A stretch of 35,421 bases of DNA from Streptomyces inhibens (GCF_003389455.1 NZ_QUAC01000070.1:1-35421); one strand, 5' to 3'; positions 25,818 through 34,510 are shown, counted from the first letter of the stretch. Made by a program: numbers and translations. Notes: a model not told the origin generated them from the letters alone.

Positions 25818-26153
25818 TCATAGGTCGCGGCGGTGCACGACGACCAAGGCGAGGAGGACCGCGATCAGTGGCCAGAGGGCGAACACCAGCCACGAACCGG
25901 TGACCGTTGCCGGGTGCGCCATGAACGCCTCTTCCAGGGAGGCGGTGCGGGCGTGCGTACGGTCACGCCCAGGCGGGTGCCGCGGGCGGCTGGTCGGCGC
26001 GTTCAGCCCGAGGATCATCCGCAGTGTGGTGCTCTTGCCCGCCCCGTTGGGGCCGAGGAAACCGGTGACATGCCCGGGGTGCACGGTGAACGTCAGGCCG
26101 TTGACAGCGGTGATCCGGCCGTACGTCTTGGTGAGTTCGTTGACTTCGATCAC
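25818..26153 (-). pseudogene. ABC transporter scar: ATPase N-terminus fused to ATPase C-terminus and permease C-terminus
   Basis: The 111-residue open frame begins like an ABC-2 type ATPase ([22 protein letters not shown], then Walker [10 protein letters not shown] and [13 protein letters not shown]). It then jumps over the Q-loop, signature and Walker B to a string that looks like the ATPase end ([14 protein letters not shown]), and next to the last membrane helix and tail of an ABC-2 permease ([25 protein letters not shown]). The product cannot hydrolyse ATP. The simplest reading is two nested deletions in an ATPase-permease pair that once partnered the adjacent histidine kinase system. GTG 26153 lacks a clear ribosome binding site. 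Confidence 0.75.
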
Positions 26154-26273
26154 CCGGCCAACGGTGCCGCGGCACACCCTCGTAGGTCGTCGGACCACCG
26201 TCGACAATCCGCGGGGCAGATGTCGACCCTGGGTGTACAACCACGGTCCGATGTCCGGCGGAGATCACCTGGC

Positions 26274-26285
26274 TACCATCGGCGC
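26274..26285 (+). promoter_or_regulatory. Possible leaderless -10 of the histidine kinase gene
   Basis: TACCAT at 26274-26279 is six bases before ATG 26286, and no Shine-Dalgarno is visible. No -35 is convincing. Confidence 0.3.
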
Positions 26286-27518
26286 ATGCACGCCACGCCG
26301 ACTCTCCCCCTGCTCAAACGTGTGCCACCGGGCGTCTGGACCGCCCTGGCGTGGTGCGCGGCCACGGCGTACGCATGCGTCGTGCTGATCCGACTGCCCG
26401 GTGAGGAGAGCCTCCTCCCACCGCACGGTCTGTACTGGCCGCCCATGAACGCAATGTGGCTGGTCATGGGCACCGTCATGGCCATGACCGGCAGCCTGCT
26501 GCTGCGCCGTCGGGCGCTGTCGGCCATGGCCATGCTGCTGGCCGGCTCCGTCGCCGGGGCGATGGCGCTGAATTCGATGGAGATCAATTTCCTGCAGTTT
26601 CTCGCGGTCGATGTGGCCCTGTGCTTCATCGCGACCACGCGGTCGCGCCGGGCCTCGATCACCGCCGCCGCCATGGCTCTTGGCGTTCTGATCACCTACG
26701 CGACGACACGGCTGCTGCTCCACTTCGCGATCGGCACCTCGACGGAGCTGGCCGTGGGCCTGACGGCCGTCGTCGCCTGGTTCATCGGCCACTCGATGCG
26801 CCAGTCCCGTGAGTACGCGGAGAAGTTGGGCGCCCAGGCCGCCGCGCAGGCCGTCACCACCGAACGGCTCCGGATCGCGCGCGAGCTGCACGACATGGTC
26901 GCGCACAGCATCGGCATCATCGCCTTGCAGGCCGGTGCGGCGAGCCGGGTCATCGACACCCAGCCCGCGCGGGCACGTACCGCACTGCGCGAGGTCGAGA
27001 CCGCCGGCCGGGAGACCCTGTCGGGGCTGCGCCGGATGCTCGGTGCGCTCCGCCAGACCGAACCGGGGCAGGCACCCGAGGCGGCGTCGCTCCGGCCGAT
27101 GCCGGGCCTGGGGGACATCGACCAGCTGGCCGCGGCGACGACGGCCGCCGGTGTCCGTGTCGACGTACGGTGGCAGGGGGAGCGCCGTCAACTCCCGCCG
27201 GAGATCGACCTGTCGGCGTTCCGCATCATCCAGGAGTCGGTCACCAACGTGGTGCGCCACGCCGGCACCCGCTCCTGCCAGGTGTCCATCGACTGCCGGG
27301 ACGAGGAGCTGTGCATCGAGGTCGTCGACGACGGCCGGGGCCGCGGCAGCACCGCGGGCACCGGGCACGGTCGCGGCAACGCCCCGGCCGGCGGCTACGG
27401 CCTCGTCGGCATGCGCGAACGGGTCGGCCTGCTGCACGGCGAGTTCACCGCCGCACCACGTCCCGAAGGCGGCTTCCGTGTGACGGCCAGCCTCCCGCTG
27501 CCGGCAGGAGTGCGATGA
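26286..27518 (+). CDS. DesK/NarX-type sensor histidine kinase
   Basis: The 410-residue kinase has about five membrane helices in its first 170 residues, a HisKA_3 dimerisation domain with the phosphorylated His202 in RIARELHDMVAHSIGIIALQAG, and an HATPase domain (N-box FRIIQESVTNVVRHAG, G-boxes VVDDGRGRG and GYGLVGMRERVGLLHG). It signals to the response regulator encoded next, with which it overlaps as ATGA. ABC-2 transporters usually flank such pairs, and the ABC scar on the other side is probably the lost target. The membrane part has no recognised ligand domain, so it may sense the membrane or a transported drug. Confidence 0.93.
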   Translation: MHATPTLPLLKRVPPGVWTALAWCAATAYACVVLIRLPGEESLLPPHGLYWPPMNAMWLVMGTVMAMTGSLLLRRRALSAMAMLLAGSVAGAMALNSMEINFLQFLAVDVALCFIATTRSRRASITAAAMALGVLITYATTRLLLHFAIGTSTELAVGLTAVVAWFIGHSMRQSREYAEKLGAQAAAQAVTTERLRIARELHDMVAHSIGIIALQAGAASRVIDTQPARARTALREVETAGRETLSGLRRMLGALRQTEPGQAPEAASLRPMPGLGDIDQLAAATTAAGVRVDVRWQGERRQLPPEIDLSAFRIIQESVTNVVRHAGTRSCQVSIDCRDEELCIEVVDDGRGRGSTAGTGHGRGNAPAGGYGLVGMRERVGLLHGEFTAAPRPEGGFRVTASLPLPAGVR

Positions 27519-28171
27519 CGGTCCGCGTCGTCCTCGCCGACGACCACACCCTGGTTCGTACCGCCCTGCAGATGGTCATCACGGACACCCCCGACCTCGA
27601 TGTCGTCGGGGAGGCCGGGACCGGCGCAGAGGCGGTCCAGCTGGCCGAAGAACTCCAGCCCGATGTGGTGGTGATGGACATCCGCATGCCCGGCATGGAC
27701 GGCATCGAGGCCACCCGGCTGATCACGGCGGGCCCCGGCCGAGCGTCCGTCGTCGTCCTGACCACCTTCGACGATGACGACTACGTCTACGGCGCACTGC
27801 GCGCCGGTGCGTCCGGATTCCTCGTCAAGGACATGGCGCTGGACGACATCCTCGCCGCGGTCCGTGTCGTCGCCTCCGGAGACGCCCTGATCGCACCCAG
27901 CGTCACCCGCCGGCTGATCGCGGAGTTCGCCGACCGCCCCGCGTCCACCCCGCGCCGCCGGGTGGTCGACGGCATCACCGAGCGGGAGAACGAGGTACTC
28001 ACCCTTGTCGGGCGCGGCATGTCCAACTCCGAGATCGCGGCGGACCTGTACATCACGGTGGCCACCGTGAAGACCTATGTGACGCGCCTGCTCGCCAAGC
28101 TCGACGCCCGCGACCGGGTGCAGCTCGTCATCATCGCCTACGAGAGGGGCCTGGTGGCACCGGCCGGGTGA
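27515..28171 (+). CDS. NarL/LuxR-type response regulator
   Basis: The 218-residue regulator has a receiver domain (MTVRVVLADDHTLVRTAL; phosphorylated Asp55 in VVVMDIRMPGMDG; Lys in FLVKDMALDD) and a C-terminal LuxR helix-turn-helix (ITERENEVLTLVGRGMSNSEIAADLYITVATVKTYVTRLLAKL). It is translationally coupled to the kinase (ATGA) with GCAGGAG before it. All phosphorylation residues are intact, so the pair should work even though its neighbouring ABC genes are broken. Confidence 0.95.
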   Translation: MTVRVVLADDHTLVRTALQMVITDTPDLDVVGEAGTGAEAVQLAEELQPDVVVMDIRMPGMDGIEATRLITAGPGRASVVVLTTFDDDDYVYGALRAGASGFLVKDMALDDILAAVRVVASGDALIAPSVTRRLIAEFADRPASTPRRRVVDGITERENEVLTLVGRGMSNSEIAADLYITVATVKTYVTRLLAKLDARDRVQLVIIAYERGLVAPAG

Positions 28172-28208
28172 GCGGCACACCGGGCCGAGGACCCTCGCCG
28201 CCCGGCAC

Positions 28209-28246
28209 AGCGGCACGACCCACCCGGTCGGCCGGGAAGTGCCGCT
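28209..28246. terminator. Bidirectional terminator between response regulator and phosphatase genes
   Basis: AGCGGCAC (28209-28216) pairs with GTGCCGCT (28239-28246), and an inner CCCGG/CCGGG stem (28223-28236) fills the loop. It sits between two convergent genes. Confidence 0.6.
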
Positions 28247-28261
28247 TGCCGACACGGCAGT

Positions 28262-29371
28262 TCAGGAGGGTTTCGCAATGGCGATCATGGCCGCGTCGTC
28301 GCCCAGGTTTCCGCCGGCGTGCCGGAGCAGGTCGTCGTGGAGGCGCTGGACCAGGGACTGAGGGTCGGACGTGTCGCAGGCGGTGACCCGGTCGGCCAGT
28401 GGGTAGAAGGTGCCGTCGCGGCCCCGGGCCTCGATGACACCGTCGGTGTAGAGCAACAGGAGATCGCCGGGCTCGAACGCGAAGGTCTCGACCTTGTAAT
28501 CGCGCTCCGAGGGAGTGGTGAGGCCGAGGGGGAGTGCGGGCTCGCCGGCCTCCACGGGCCGGACCGTGTCGTCACGCAGCAGCAGCGGCGGAGGATGCCC
28601 GCAGTTCACCATGTCGATGAACGGGCCGTCGTCGTGGATGTCCAGCACCAGCGCGGTGACGAACGACTCCTCGGCTTCCGGGTTGTCGTCCGCGGCGAGG
28701 TGCATCTTGTTCCAGTAGGCGGCGTTTCCCAGGTGCGCCACGATGGCGGGCAGCACAAGATTGCGGTAGGCGGAGCCCTGGAAGGCCCCGAGCAGCACCG
28801 CGGCCTCCCCGATGGCATTCAGACCCCGGCCGCGGACGTCGCCGATCACCAGGCGGGACGCGCCCGGGGCGGGCACCGCCGCGTACAGGTCACCGCCGAT
28901 CTGGGCCTCGGCCTCGGCCGCGATGTACACGGACGCGATCCGCAGGTTTCCGATCCGGTCCGGCAGCGGGCGCACCAGCACCTGCTGTGCCGCGGAGGCC
29001 ACCGACCGTACCTGGTCGAGCTGCCGCTCGTGGCGGTCGCGGGCATAGCGGAAGATCGTCACCAGTACGGAGATCAAGAGGAGGGCGGCGATCTGTGCCA
29101 GGTGGTTCGCCGTCATCAGACCGCCGTGCAGATGACCGATGACGACCTGGGCCGCCACGGCCAGGGCCCCGATGGCGCCGGTGACACCGGCGCCGGCGAA
29201 CGAAGCGGTGATCGCGGGGGCCGCGACCAGGAACGGGCCCAGATGAATGGTCGTCGGGGTGTTGATGTCGATCACCGTGATCGCCACGATGATCGCGAGC
29301 GGGACGGCGATCAACCCGCAGCTCGGCCGCCATGACCTGCCGAGACGGGGAAGACTGTGCCGGACGCGCAT
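28262..29371 (-). CDS. Membrane-bound SpoIIE/PP2C phosphatase
   Basis: The 369-residue protein has three to four membrane helices in its first ~110 residues and a complete SpoIIE-type PP2C domain. The metal-binding motifs are GGDLYA (159-164), GDVRGRGLNAIGE (177-189), LLLYTDGVIEARG and the closing GDDAAMIAI. Such proteins dephosphorylate anti-anti-sigma factors, releasing sigma factors in stress responses. Unlike the PAS-SpoIIE protein at 8344, every expected aspartate is kept. ATG 29371 has AGGAG upstream. It follows the GNAT-AAA gene on the same strand after 127 bp. Confidence 0.9.
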   Translation of the reverse strand: MRVRHSLPRLGRSWRPSCGLIAVPLAIIVAITVIDINTPTTIHLGPFLVAAPAITASFAGAGVTGAIGALAVAAQVVIGHLHGGLMTANHLAQIAALLLISVLVTIFRYARDRHERQLDQVRSVASAAQQVLVRPLPDRIGNLRIASVYIAAEAEAQIGGDLYAAVPAPGASRLVIGDVRGRGLNAIGEAAVLLGAFQGSAYRNLVLPAIVAHLGNAAYWNKMHLAADDNPEAEESFVTALVLDIHDDGPFIDMVNCGHPPPLLLRDDTVRPVEAGEPALPLGLTTPSERDYKVETFAFEPGDLLLLYTDGVIEARGRDGTFYPLADRVTACDTSDPQSLVQRLHDDLLRHAGGNLGDDAAMIAIAKPS

Positions 29372-29498
29372 ATCTCCTGCTTACACCCGCGACGCCCCGC
29401 GCGCCCCGCAGGCGGCGATCATGCGACGCGGCGCTTCAGCGGATGAGCCGTGGCCGACCGGTCGTACGGCTGAGCATCGTCGAGTGGCGCCACCGGGG

Positions 29499-30767
29499 TC
29501 AGGTGCGCCCGAACCGGCTGGTCTGGTCAAGGAATTCCAGCGCCATCTCCGTGGTCACCGTGGGGCGGGTGCGGCGGATGGTCTGCAGATAGTCGCCGGT
29601 GGCCGGGCGTGCGCGGTTCCCGGAATCCAGTGTGCGCTCGAAGACGGACTGGGCGACCGTACGGGCCGCCTGCGCGATATCGGCGGGGGTGAACCCCTCA
29701 CTGGCCTCCGCGAGGGCCTCGGTGTCGGCCTCGGCCCCCGCTCTGGCCAGGTAGCTCTTCCACAGCGCTCCGCGGGCTTCGGTGTCCGGCGGCCCGACCG
29801 GCAGCACATAGTCGAACCGGCCGTGGCGCAGGAACGCCGGGTCCAGAGTGGCCACATTGTTGGTGGCGCAGATCAGCAGCCTGCCGTCGCGGTCACGGAA
29901 CCGCACGATCGACTTCAGGAGTTCGTTGACGACACCGGCGGCCACCGGATCGGCGCCGCTGCGCACCCCCGCGACCTCCTCGACCTCGTCGATGAAGACC
30001 AGTACGTGTTCGAGCTGGGCGAGCTGGTCGAAGCGCCGGCTCAACCCGGTCGCCAGCCCGTCCTCCAGCGCGAGCCGGGAAGGGAAGAGCTCCACGAAGG
30101 GCCAGCCCAGGCGACTGGCCACCGCTTTGGCGAAGGTGCTCTTCCCGGTACCCGGTGGGCCGAAGAGGACGACTGCCTGCGGGGGTTCGACACCGTGCTC
30201 GGCCGCGAGCTCGGGGTGGGCGAGCGGCAGGACGAGGCGGCGTTCGATCAGCCGCTTCTCCTCGGCCATCCCCGCGAGCCTCGTCCACAGCCCCGCCGGC
30301 GGCACCACCCCGCCCAAGGAGGCCAAGAGGGAGGCGTCGTGGACGGTGACCGCCGTGGTCTTCTCGAAGTAGGTGAGTCCCGGGTGGGGACGGAAGCCTG
30401 CGTGGTGCAGCGCGGCGGAACCGGGCTCGCCCTCGGGCACCACCGCGGCCAGAGTGGTCGCTCCGGCCTCGTGCAGACGGTGCTCCAGAGCGGACAGCAT
30501 GGCGCGGCCCATTCCCTGGGCCTGCCAGGCGGGCTGCATGCTGATCCGCAGGATCCAGGCCCGGTCGCCCTCCACGCGGCCCACCGCGGCACCCACGAGA
30601 CGGCCATCGGCAACGGCGACGACGGCGGGGTGGGGGGCCTGCAAAGCCGCGACGACGTCCGAGAGGCGGAAGACTCCGGGTTCATCGCCGGCCGCGACCT
30701 CGGCATCGAGCCGGACGATCGCTTCGAGATCGTCCGGAGCGAAGTCCCGCACGTGCCAGCCGGCCAT
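29499..30767 (-). CDS. GNAT acetyltransferase - AAA+ ATPase fusion protein
   Basis: The 422-residue protein joins two enzymes. Residues 1-135 form a GNAT N-acetyltransferase with the acetyl-CoA loop QAQGMGRAML (82-91). Residues 165-420 form an AAA+ ATPase with Walker A GPPGTGKST (203-211), Walker B VLVFIDE (255-261), sensor-1 ATNN (301-304) and an Arg-finger-like HGRFD (315-319). The linker is only about 40 residues. The ATPase is of the classical (FtsH/p97-like) type, so a hexamer that remodels a protein while the GNAT part acetylates it is possible; this is speculation. MAGWHV at 30767 has GGGAGA before it; in-frame ATG 30803 is a weaker alternative. Confidence 0.85.
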   Translation of the reverse strand: MAGWHVRDFAPDDLEAIVRLDAEVAAGDEPGVFRLSDVVAALQAPHPAVVAVADGRLVGAAVGRVEGDRAWILRISMQPAWQAQGMGRAMLSALEHRLHEAGATTLAAVVPEGEPGSAALHHAGFRPHPGLTYFEKTTAVTVHDASLLASLGGVVPPAGLWTRLAGMAEEKRLIERRLVLPLAHPELAAEHGVEPPQAVVLFGPPGTGKSTFAKAVASRLGWPFVELFPSRLALEDGLATGLSRRFDQLAQLEHVLVFIDEVEEVAGVRSGADPVAAGVVNELLKSIVRFRDRDGRLLICATNNVATLDPAFLRHGRFDYVLPVGPPDTEARGALWKSYLARAGAEADTEALAEASEGFTPADIAQAARTVAQSVFERTLDSGNRARPATGDYLQTIRRTRPTVTTEMALEFLDQTSRFGRT

Positions 30768-30845
30768 GCGTATCTCCCGTCGGGCGCTGCGTGCTGCTTC
30801 CATGATGAGCCCTGCGCCCTGGTGACGCACGGTCGCGCGGCCCCC

Positions 30846-31013
30846 ACCCGCCAGGGGGAGCCGGGCGTCGGCCACCGCCGCTCCCGCGCTGCCGGGGGCG
30901 CCGGGTTGGGCCTCGCCGTCGTGGAGGCGGTGGTCACCGCACACGGAGGCACGGTCGCCGTGACGAGCAGCCCGGGCCGCACCGCGTTCGCGGTGACCTT
31001 TGCGATGCGCTCC
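30846..31013 (+). pseudogene. Relic of a histidine kinase C-terminus
   Basis: Frame starting at 30846 reads ...GHRRSRAAGGAGLGLAVVEAVVTAHGGTVAVTSSPG, the G2 box and final strands of a sensor kinase HATPase domain (compare RSRATGGAGLGLAIV in normal kinases). No upstream kinase domains, start or own stop codon remain. The fragment lies between the GNAT-AAA and PucR genes. Confidence 0.75.
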
Positions 31014-31070
31014 TTCGTCGAGCGCCGTCCCGCGGAGTTCCGGGGGCGCTGGGCCGGCGCCACCGTCGTC

Positions 31071-32005
31071 TCACGGTGCCAGGTCGGGGAGCACGGGAAG
31101 TACCCGGAGCGCCTGGAGTGCGGCGCCGAAGTCCGCGACGGTGCGCGGGTCCTGGAGTGAGCGGCCGGTCAGCTCCTCGACCCTGCGTAAGCGGTAGCGG
31201 ACCGTGTTGGCGTGGCAGTACAGACGCCGGCCGGTCTCGGCGGCGGATCCGGCCGCGGCGAACCAGCGCTCCAGCGTCTCGATCAGCCTCGCCCGCTCCT
31301 CCTGCGGCGGATCCAGCACCTTGCCCCGGACGGCCCGGGCCACCCGGGCGGCCTCCGCGGGGGCAGCGGCGACGAGCGTCGCCAACGGGTTGTCGTCGAA
31401 GCGGGCGAGGCCCGGCCTGCCCGCCGGCAGACCCGCCAGTGCCAGCCGTGCGTAGTGCAGCGCCTGGGGGGTGTCGCGCAGCGAGTCGTACGGCGGGCTG
31501 ACCCCCACACGTGCCCCACACTCCCCGAGAACCTCCAGCGCGGCCGCCGCCTCGCGGTAGGCCGTGGCCATGGCGTCCGAATAGTCGCCGACCTGTCGCC
31601 ACATCGCGGACGACAGCGCCACCAGAGTGTCGCTGGAGACATGGTGGGGGTCCCGCGCTTCGGCGACCAACTCGGCCCAGAGGAACTCGAATCCGATCCG
31701 GAAGGCGTGCAACGTGTCGGAGAGCGGGACGTCTTGAAGCGCCCGCGCCCGGCCGGTCTGCCGCGCGGTGACCAGGTCGACCGGTGCCCCCTGCCCGCGA
31801 GATGCAGCAGGGGCAACTCGACATTGCCGGCGCAGGAATCCCGCAGCGAATCGAGGGGCACCAGCGCCTCGTCGCGAGAGGACTCCACCTCGTCCCGGAT
31901 CCGCTGGGCCAGGCGTTCGCCCAGCTCGGGCACGCGGAGCAGAAGAGCGGATGCGACGGGGATGATCTCCTCGCGCGGCGCCCGTCGGTGCATTCGCGGG
32001 TGCAT
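31071..32005 (-). pseudogene. PucR/CdaR family regulator with a frameshift
   Basis: The gene would encode a ~310-residue PucR-type regulator. The C-terminal two thirds, up to the PucR helix-turn-helix (LIETLERWFAAAGSAAETGRRLYCHANTVRYRLRRVEELTGRSLQDPRT), are intact in one frame. The N-terminus (MHRRAPREEIIPVASALLLRVPELGERLAQRIRDEV... to LLHLAGRG) is in the next frame. The two join at a run of five C (31787-31791); adding one C (G on the minus strand) restores a single frame. Either a real disruption or a sequencing error. The start (31993 or 32005) lacks a clear ribosome binding site; it follows the VWA gene by about 40 bp. Confidence 0.8.
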
Positions 32006-32043
32006 TCGCGCAGCTGACCGGCCCGCAGTTCTGATTCGGCCGG

Positions 32044-33432
32044 TCAGATCGGCAGCAGGCGTCCGATGAGGGCGCCGAGCTGCTGGGCATTGCGGCACTC
32101 GTGCATCGTGACGAGTGCGGCGTAGGCATCGGCGGCAGAGTCGCCGGTGCCCCACTGCGAGCGCGGCTCGGGGTTCAACCAGTAGACCCGGCGGGCCCGT
32201 TCGGTGATCTGCCGCAGCGCCGCCAGGTTCGGGTCGCTCATGTTCGTACGGGCGTCACCGAGGACGAAGACGGAGGTGCGCGGGCCCAGTGCGTCGAGGT
32301 ACCGCTCCGCGAACTCACCGAGGGCGGCGCCGTAGTCGCTGCGCTCGTGCCATCCCGTCACCGCGGCCTCCGTCAGAATGCGGCCGCCCAGCCCCTCCGG
32401 GTCGGCCACCCCGCGCTCCATCAGGCCGGTCACCTCGTCGACGCGGTTGACCAGCGCGAACACCCGCACCTTGCTGAACTGGTCGTGCAGCGCCTGGACG
32501 AGCAGCATGGTGAAGTTCGCAAAACCCGCCACCGAACCGGAGACATCACAGAGCAGCACGAGCTCGGGCCGGGCCGGACGGCGCCGGCGGAGGACCGGCC
32601 GCATCGGCACACCGCCCGTCGAAAGGGAGCCGCGTACGGTCCTGCGCAGATCGATCCGGCCCCGTGCCGCGCGCCGGCGCCGTGCGGCCAGGCGGGTGGC
32701 CAGTTTGCGGGCGAGTGGCTGAACCGTCCTGCGGAGTTCGGCGAGTTGGGTGCGTCCGGCGAGGAGGAAGTCGACCCGGTCGGCGGTCGGTGCGACGGCG
32801 CGGCGTGCGATGTGGTCCCTACCGCGTCGCTCGGCGACCCGGCGGCGTGCTTCGCCGCGCACCTGCTCGCGGAAGCCTTCGATACGCCGCCGGATCTCGT
32901 CCGCCGCCAGCCGGTCGGTGAATGCGGGCCCCTCGGCGCCGGTGCGGAGGGCGGCGAGGACGCGCGCCAACAGGGTCTCCGGGCGCAGCCGGTCGAGCGT
33001 CTGGTGCGCCGACCAGCCGTCGGAGGCCGGCGACGAGCCGTATCCGCCCAGGCCCTGCACCGCCTCGCCCGCCAACTGGCCGAGCAGCGCCCGGTCGTTG
33101 GCGGCGAGCGCGGCCGCCAGCCGTTCGCGCAGCGCGGCCAGGTCGACGCGCTGTCCGGCTCCGGGCGGGTGGTGGTCTCCGTCCGGTGCTCCCATGCCGC
33201 GCGGAAAGTACAGGTCGAAGACCGCGTCGAAGGTGGTCCGTTGCCCTTCGCTGTGGAGCAGCGCGGCCGCCAGGCCCTCCCGTACGTGCTCCCGGTCGGC
33301 CAGGCCGAGCGCCTCCAGCGCGTGCGCCGCGTCCACGGTCTCCCCGGTGCCGATCCGGATGCCGTGTGTGCGCAGTGCCTGTACGAGTCCGGTCAGCCGC
33401 TCGGGGACACCGGCCGCGGCCGGCGCGTTCAC
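32044..33432 (-). CDS. CoxE-like von Willebrand factor A domain protein
   Basis: The 462-residue protein has a long helical N-terminus (to about 285, rich in Arg) and a C-terminal VWA domain with an intact metal-ion site DVSGS (296-300), later T and D residues in the usual places. It is the VWA partner of the MoxR ATPase encoded upstream (GTGA overlap); such pairs act as chaperones that insert metals or assemble complexes, as for CO dehydrogenase CoxE/CoxD. The client is not visible here. The GTG start at 33432 follows the MoxR stop. Confidence 0.9.
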   Translation of the reverse strand: MNAPAAAGVPERLTGLVQALRTHGIRIGTGETVDAAHALEALGLADREHVREGLAAALLHSEGQRTTFDAVFDLYFPRGMGAPDGDHHPPGAGQRVDLAALRERLAAALAANDRALLGQLAGEAVQGLGGYGSSPASDGWSAHQTLDRLRPETLLARVLAALRTGAEGPAFTDRLAADEIRRRIEGFREQVRGEARRRVAERRGRDHIARRAVAPTADRVDFLLAGRTQLAELRRTVQPLARKLATRLAARRRRAARGRIDLRRTVRGSLSTGGVPMRPVLRRRRPARPELVLLCDVSGSVAGFANFTMLLVQALHDQFSKVRVFALVNRVDEVTGLMERGVADPEGLGGRILTEAAVTGWHERSDYGAALGEFAERYLDALGPRTSVFVLGDARTNMSDPNLAALRQITERARRVYWLNPEPRSQWGTGDSAADAYAALVTMHECRNAQQLGALIGRLLPI

Positions 33433-34298
33433 ACCGCTTCCAGGTCGAGCTTGGCCGCCGCCTTGAGTATGTCGTCCTGATGCTTGAGAACCACCCCGAG
33501 ACTGTCGCGCACCACGCTCTCGTCGAGGGTGTCGGCGCCCAGCGCAAGCAGCGTACGGGCCCAGTCGAGGGTCTCCGCGACCGACGGCACCTTTCGCAGA
33601 TCCATCGCGCGCAGCGCGCCCACCACCCGCACCACGGACTCGGCCAGCGCCGCGTCGAGCCCCGGCACCTTCAGCCGTACGATGCGGCGCTCCAACTCCT
33701 CCTCGGGGAAGCCGATGTGGAGGAACAGGCAGCGGCGGCGCAGCGCCTCGGACAGCTCTCGGCTCGCATTCGAGGTGAGCACCACGAAGGGGCGTCGTGT
33801 CGCGGCGATGGTGCCCAGCTCCGGCACGGTGACCTGGAAGTCGCTCAGCACCTCAAGCAGCAGCCCCTCCACCTCGACGTCCGCCTTGTCGGTCTCGTCG
33901 ATCAGCAGCACCTTCGGATCGCTGCCGCGGATGGCCGTCAGCAGCGGACGCGGGAGCAGGAACTCCTCGCCGAAGATGTCCGTCCGCGTCGCGTCCCAGC
34001 TCTCGTCGCGGCCCGCGGTGATGCGCAGCAGCTGCTTGGCGTGGTTCCACTCGTAGAGCGCGCGGGACTCGTCCACGCCTTCGTAGCACTGCAACCGGAC
34101 CAGGCGCGCACCCGCGACCTCCGCGACCGCCTTGGCCAGCTCGGTCTTGCCGACTCCGGCAGGGCCTTCGATCAGCAGGGGCTTGCCCAGCCGGTCGGCC
34201 AGGAAGACGGTGGTGGCGACCGCGGGCGACGCCAGATATCCGGTCTCGGCGAGGCGCGCGGAGACATCGTCGACGGATGTGAAGTACCCGGTCGTCAT
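33429..34298 (-). CDS. MoxR family AAA+ ATPase
   Basis: The 289-residue ATPase has Walker A GPAGVGKTE (45-53), Walker B VLLIDETDKAD (130-140), sensor-1 SNASRELSE and the MoxR-type C-terminal lid. It acts in the cytosol with the downstream VWA protein as a chaperone for assembly of an oxidoreductase or other complex. Its ATG at 34298 overlaps the stop of a dead acyl-CoA dehydrogenase remnant (ATGA), so the remnant's stop still couples translation. Confidence 0.93.
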   Translation of the reverse strand: MTTGYFTSVDDVSARLAETGYLASPAVATTVFLADRLGKPLLIEGPAGVGKTELAKAVAEVAGARLVRLQCYEGVDESRALYEWNHAKQLLRITAGRDESWDATRTDIFGEEFLLPRPLLTAIRGSDPKVLLIDETDKADVEVEGLLLEVLSDFQVTVPELGTIAATRRPFVVLTSNASRELSEALRRRCLFLHIGFPEEELERRIVRLKVPGLDAALAESVVRVVGALRAMDLRKVPSVAETLDWARTLLALGADTLDESVVRDSLGVVLKHQDDILKAAAKLDLEAV

Positions 34299-34414
34299 GC
34301 GGCGTTCTCCTGGTTCGGTCGCCGATACGTCGGCGGCTTGGGCTCCTTGGGCAGGCCGAGCAGCAGTTCGCCGACGATACCGCGCCGGATCTGCGACGAT
34401 CCGGCGTGGCCGGA
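34295..34414 (-). pseudogene. C-terminal scar of an acyl-CoA dehydrogenase
   Basis: In the frame ending at the stop codon 34297-34295 the last ~39 residues read SGHAGSSQIRRGIVGELLLGLPKEPKPPTYRRP, the classic end of an acyl-CoA dehydrogenase (GxSEIQRNIIGERVLGLPK). No other part of the enzyme is seen upstream, where the HxlR gene now lies. A deletion has removed the rest of a gene once in front of moxR. Confidence 0.75.
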
Positions 34415-34510
34415 AGGTCGCCGCCCGGCTCGCAGGAGCGGCGGCCGGACGCGGTGGCTGCCCCAGGCGTCCCCGGCGCCGCGTGAGCCCGTCGGCCGCC
34501 TCCAACTGCT

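Noticed and set aside
29247..31160. 637-residue plus-strand frame opposite the GNAT-AAA gene.
   Set aside because: Only the part from about 30846 to 31013 looks like protein (kinase relic). The rest is a shadow.
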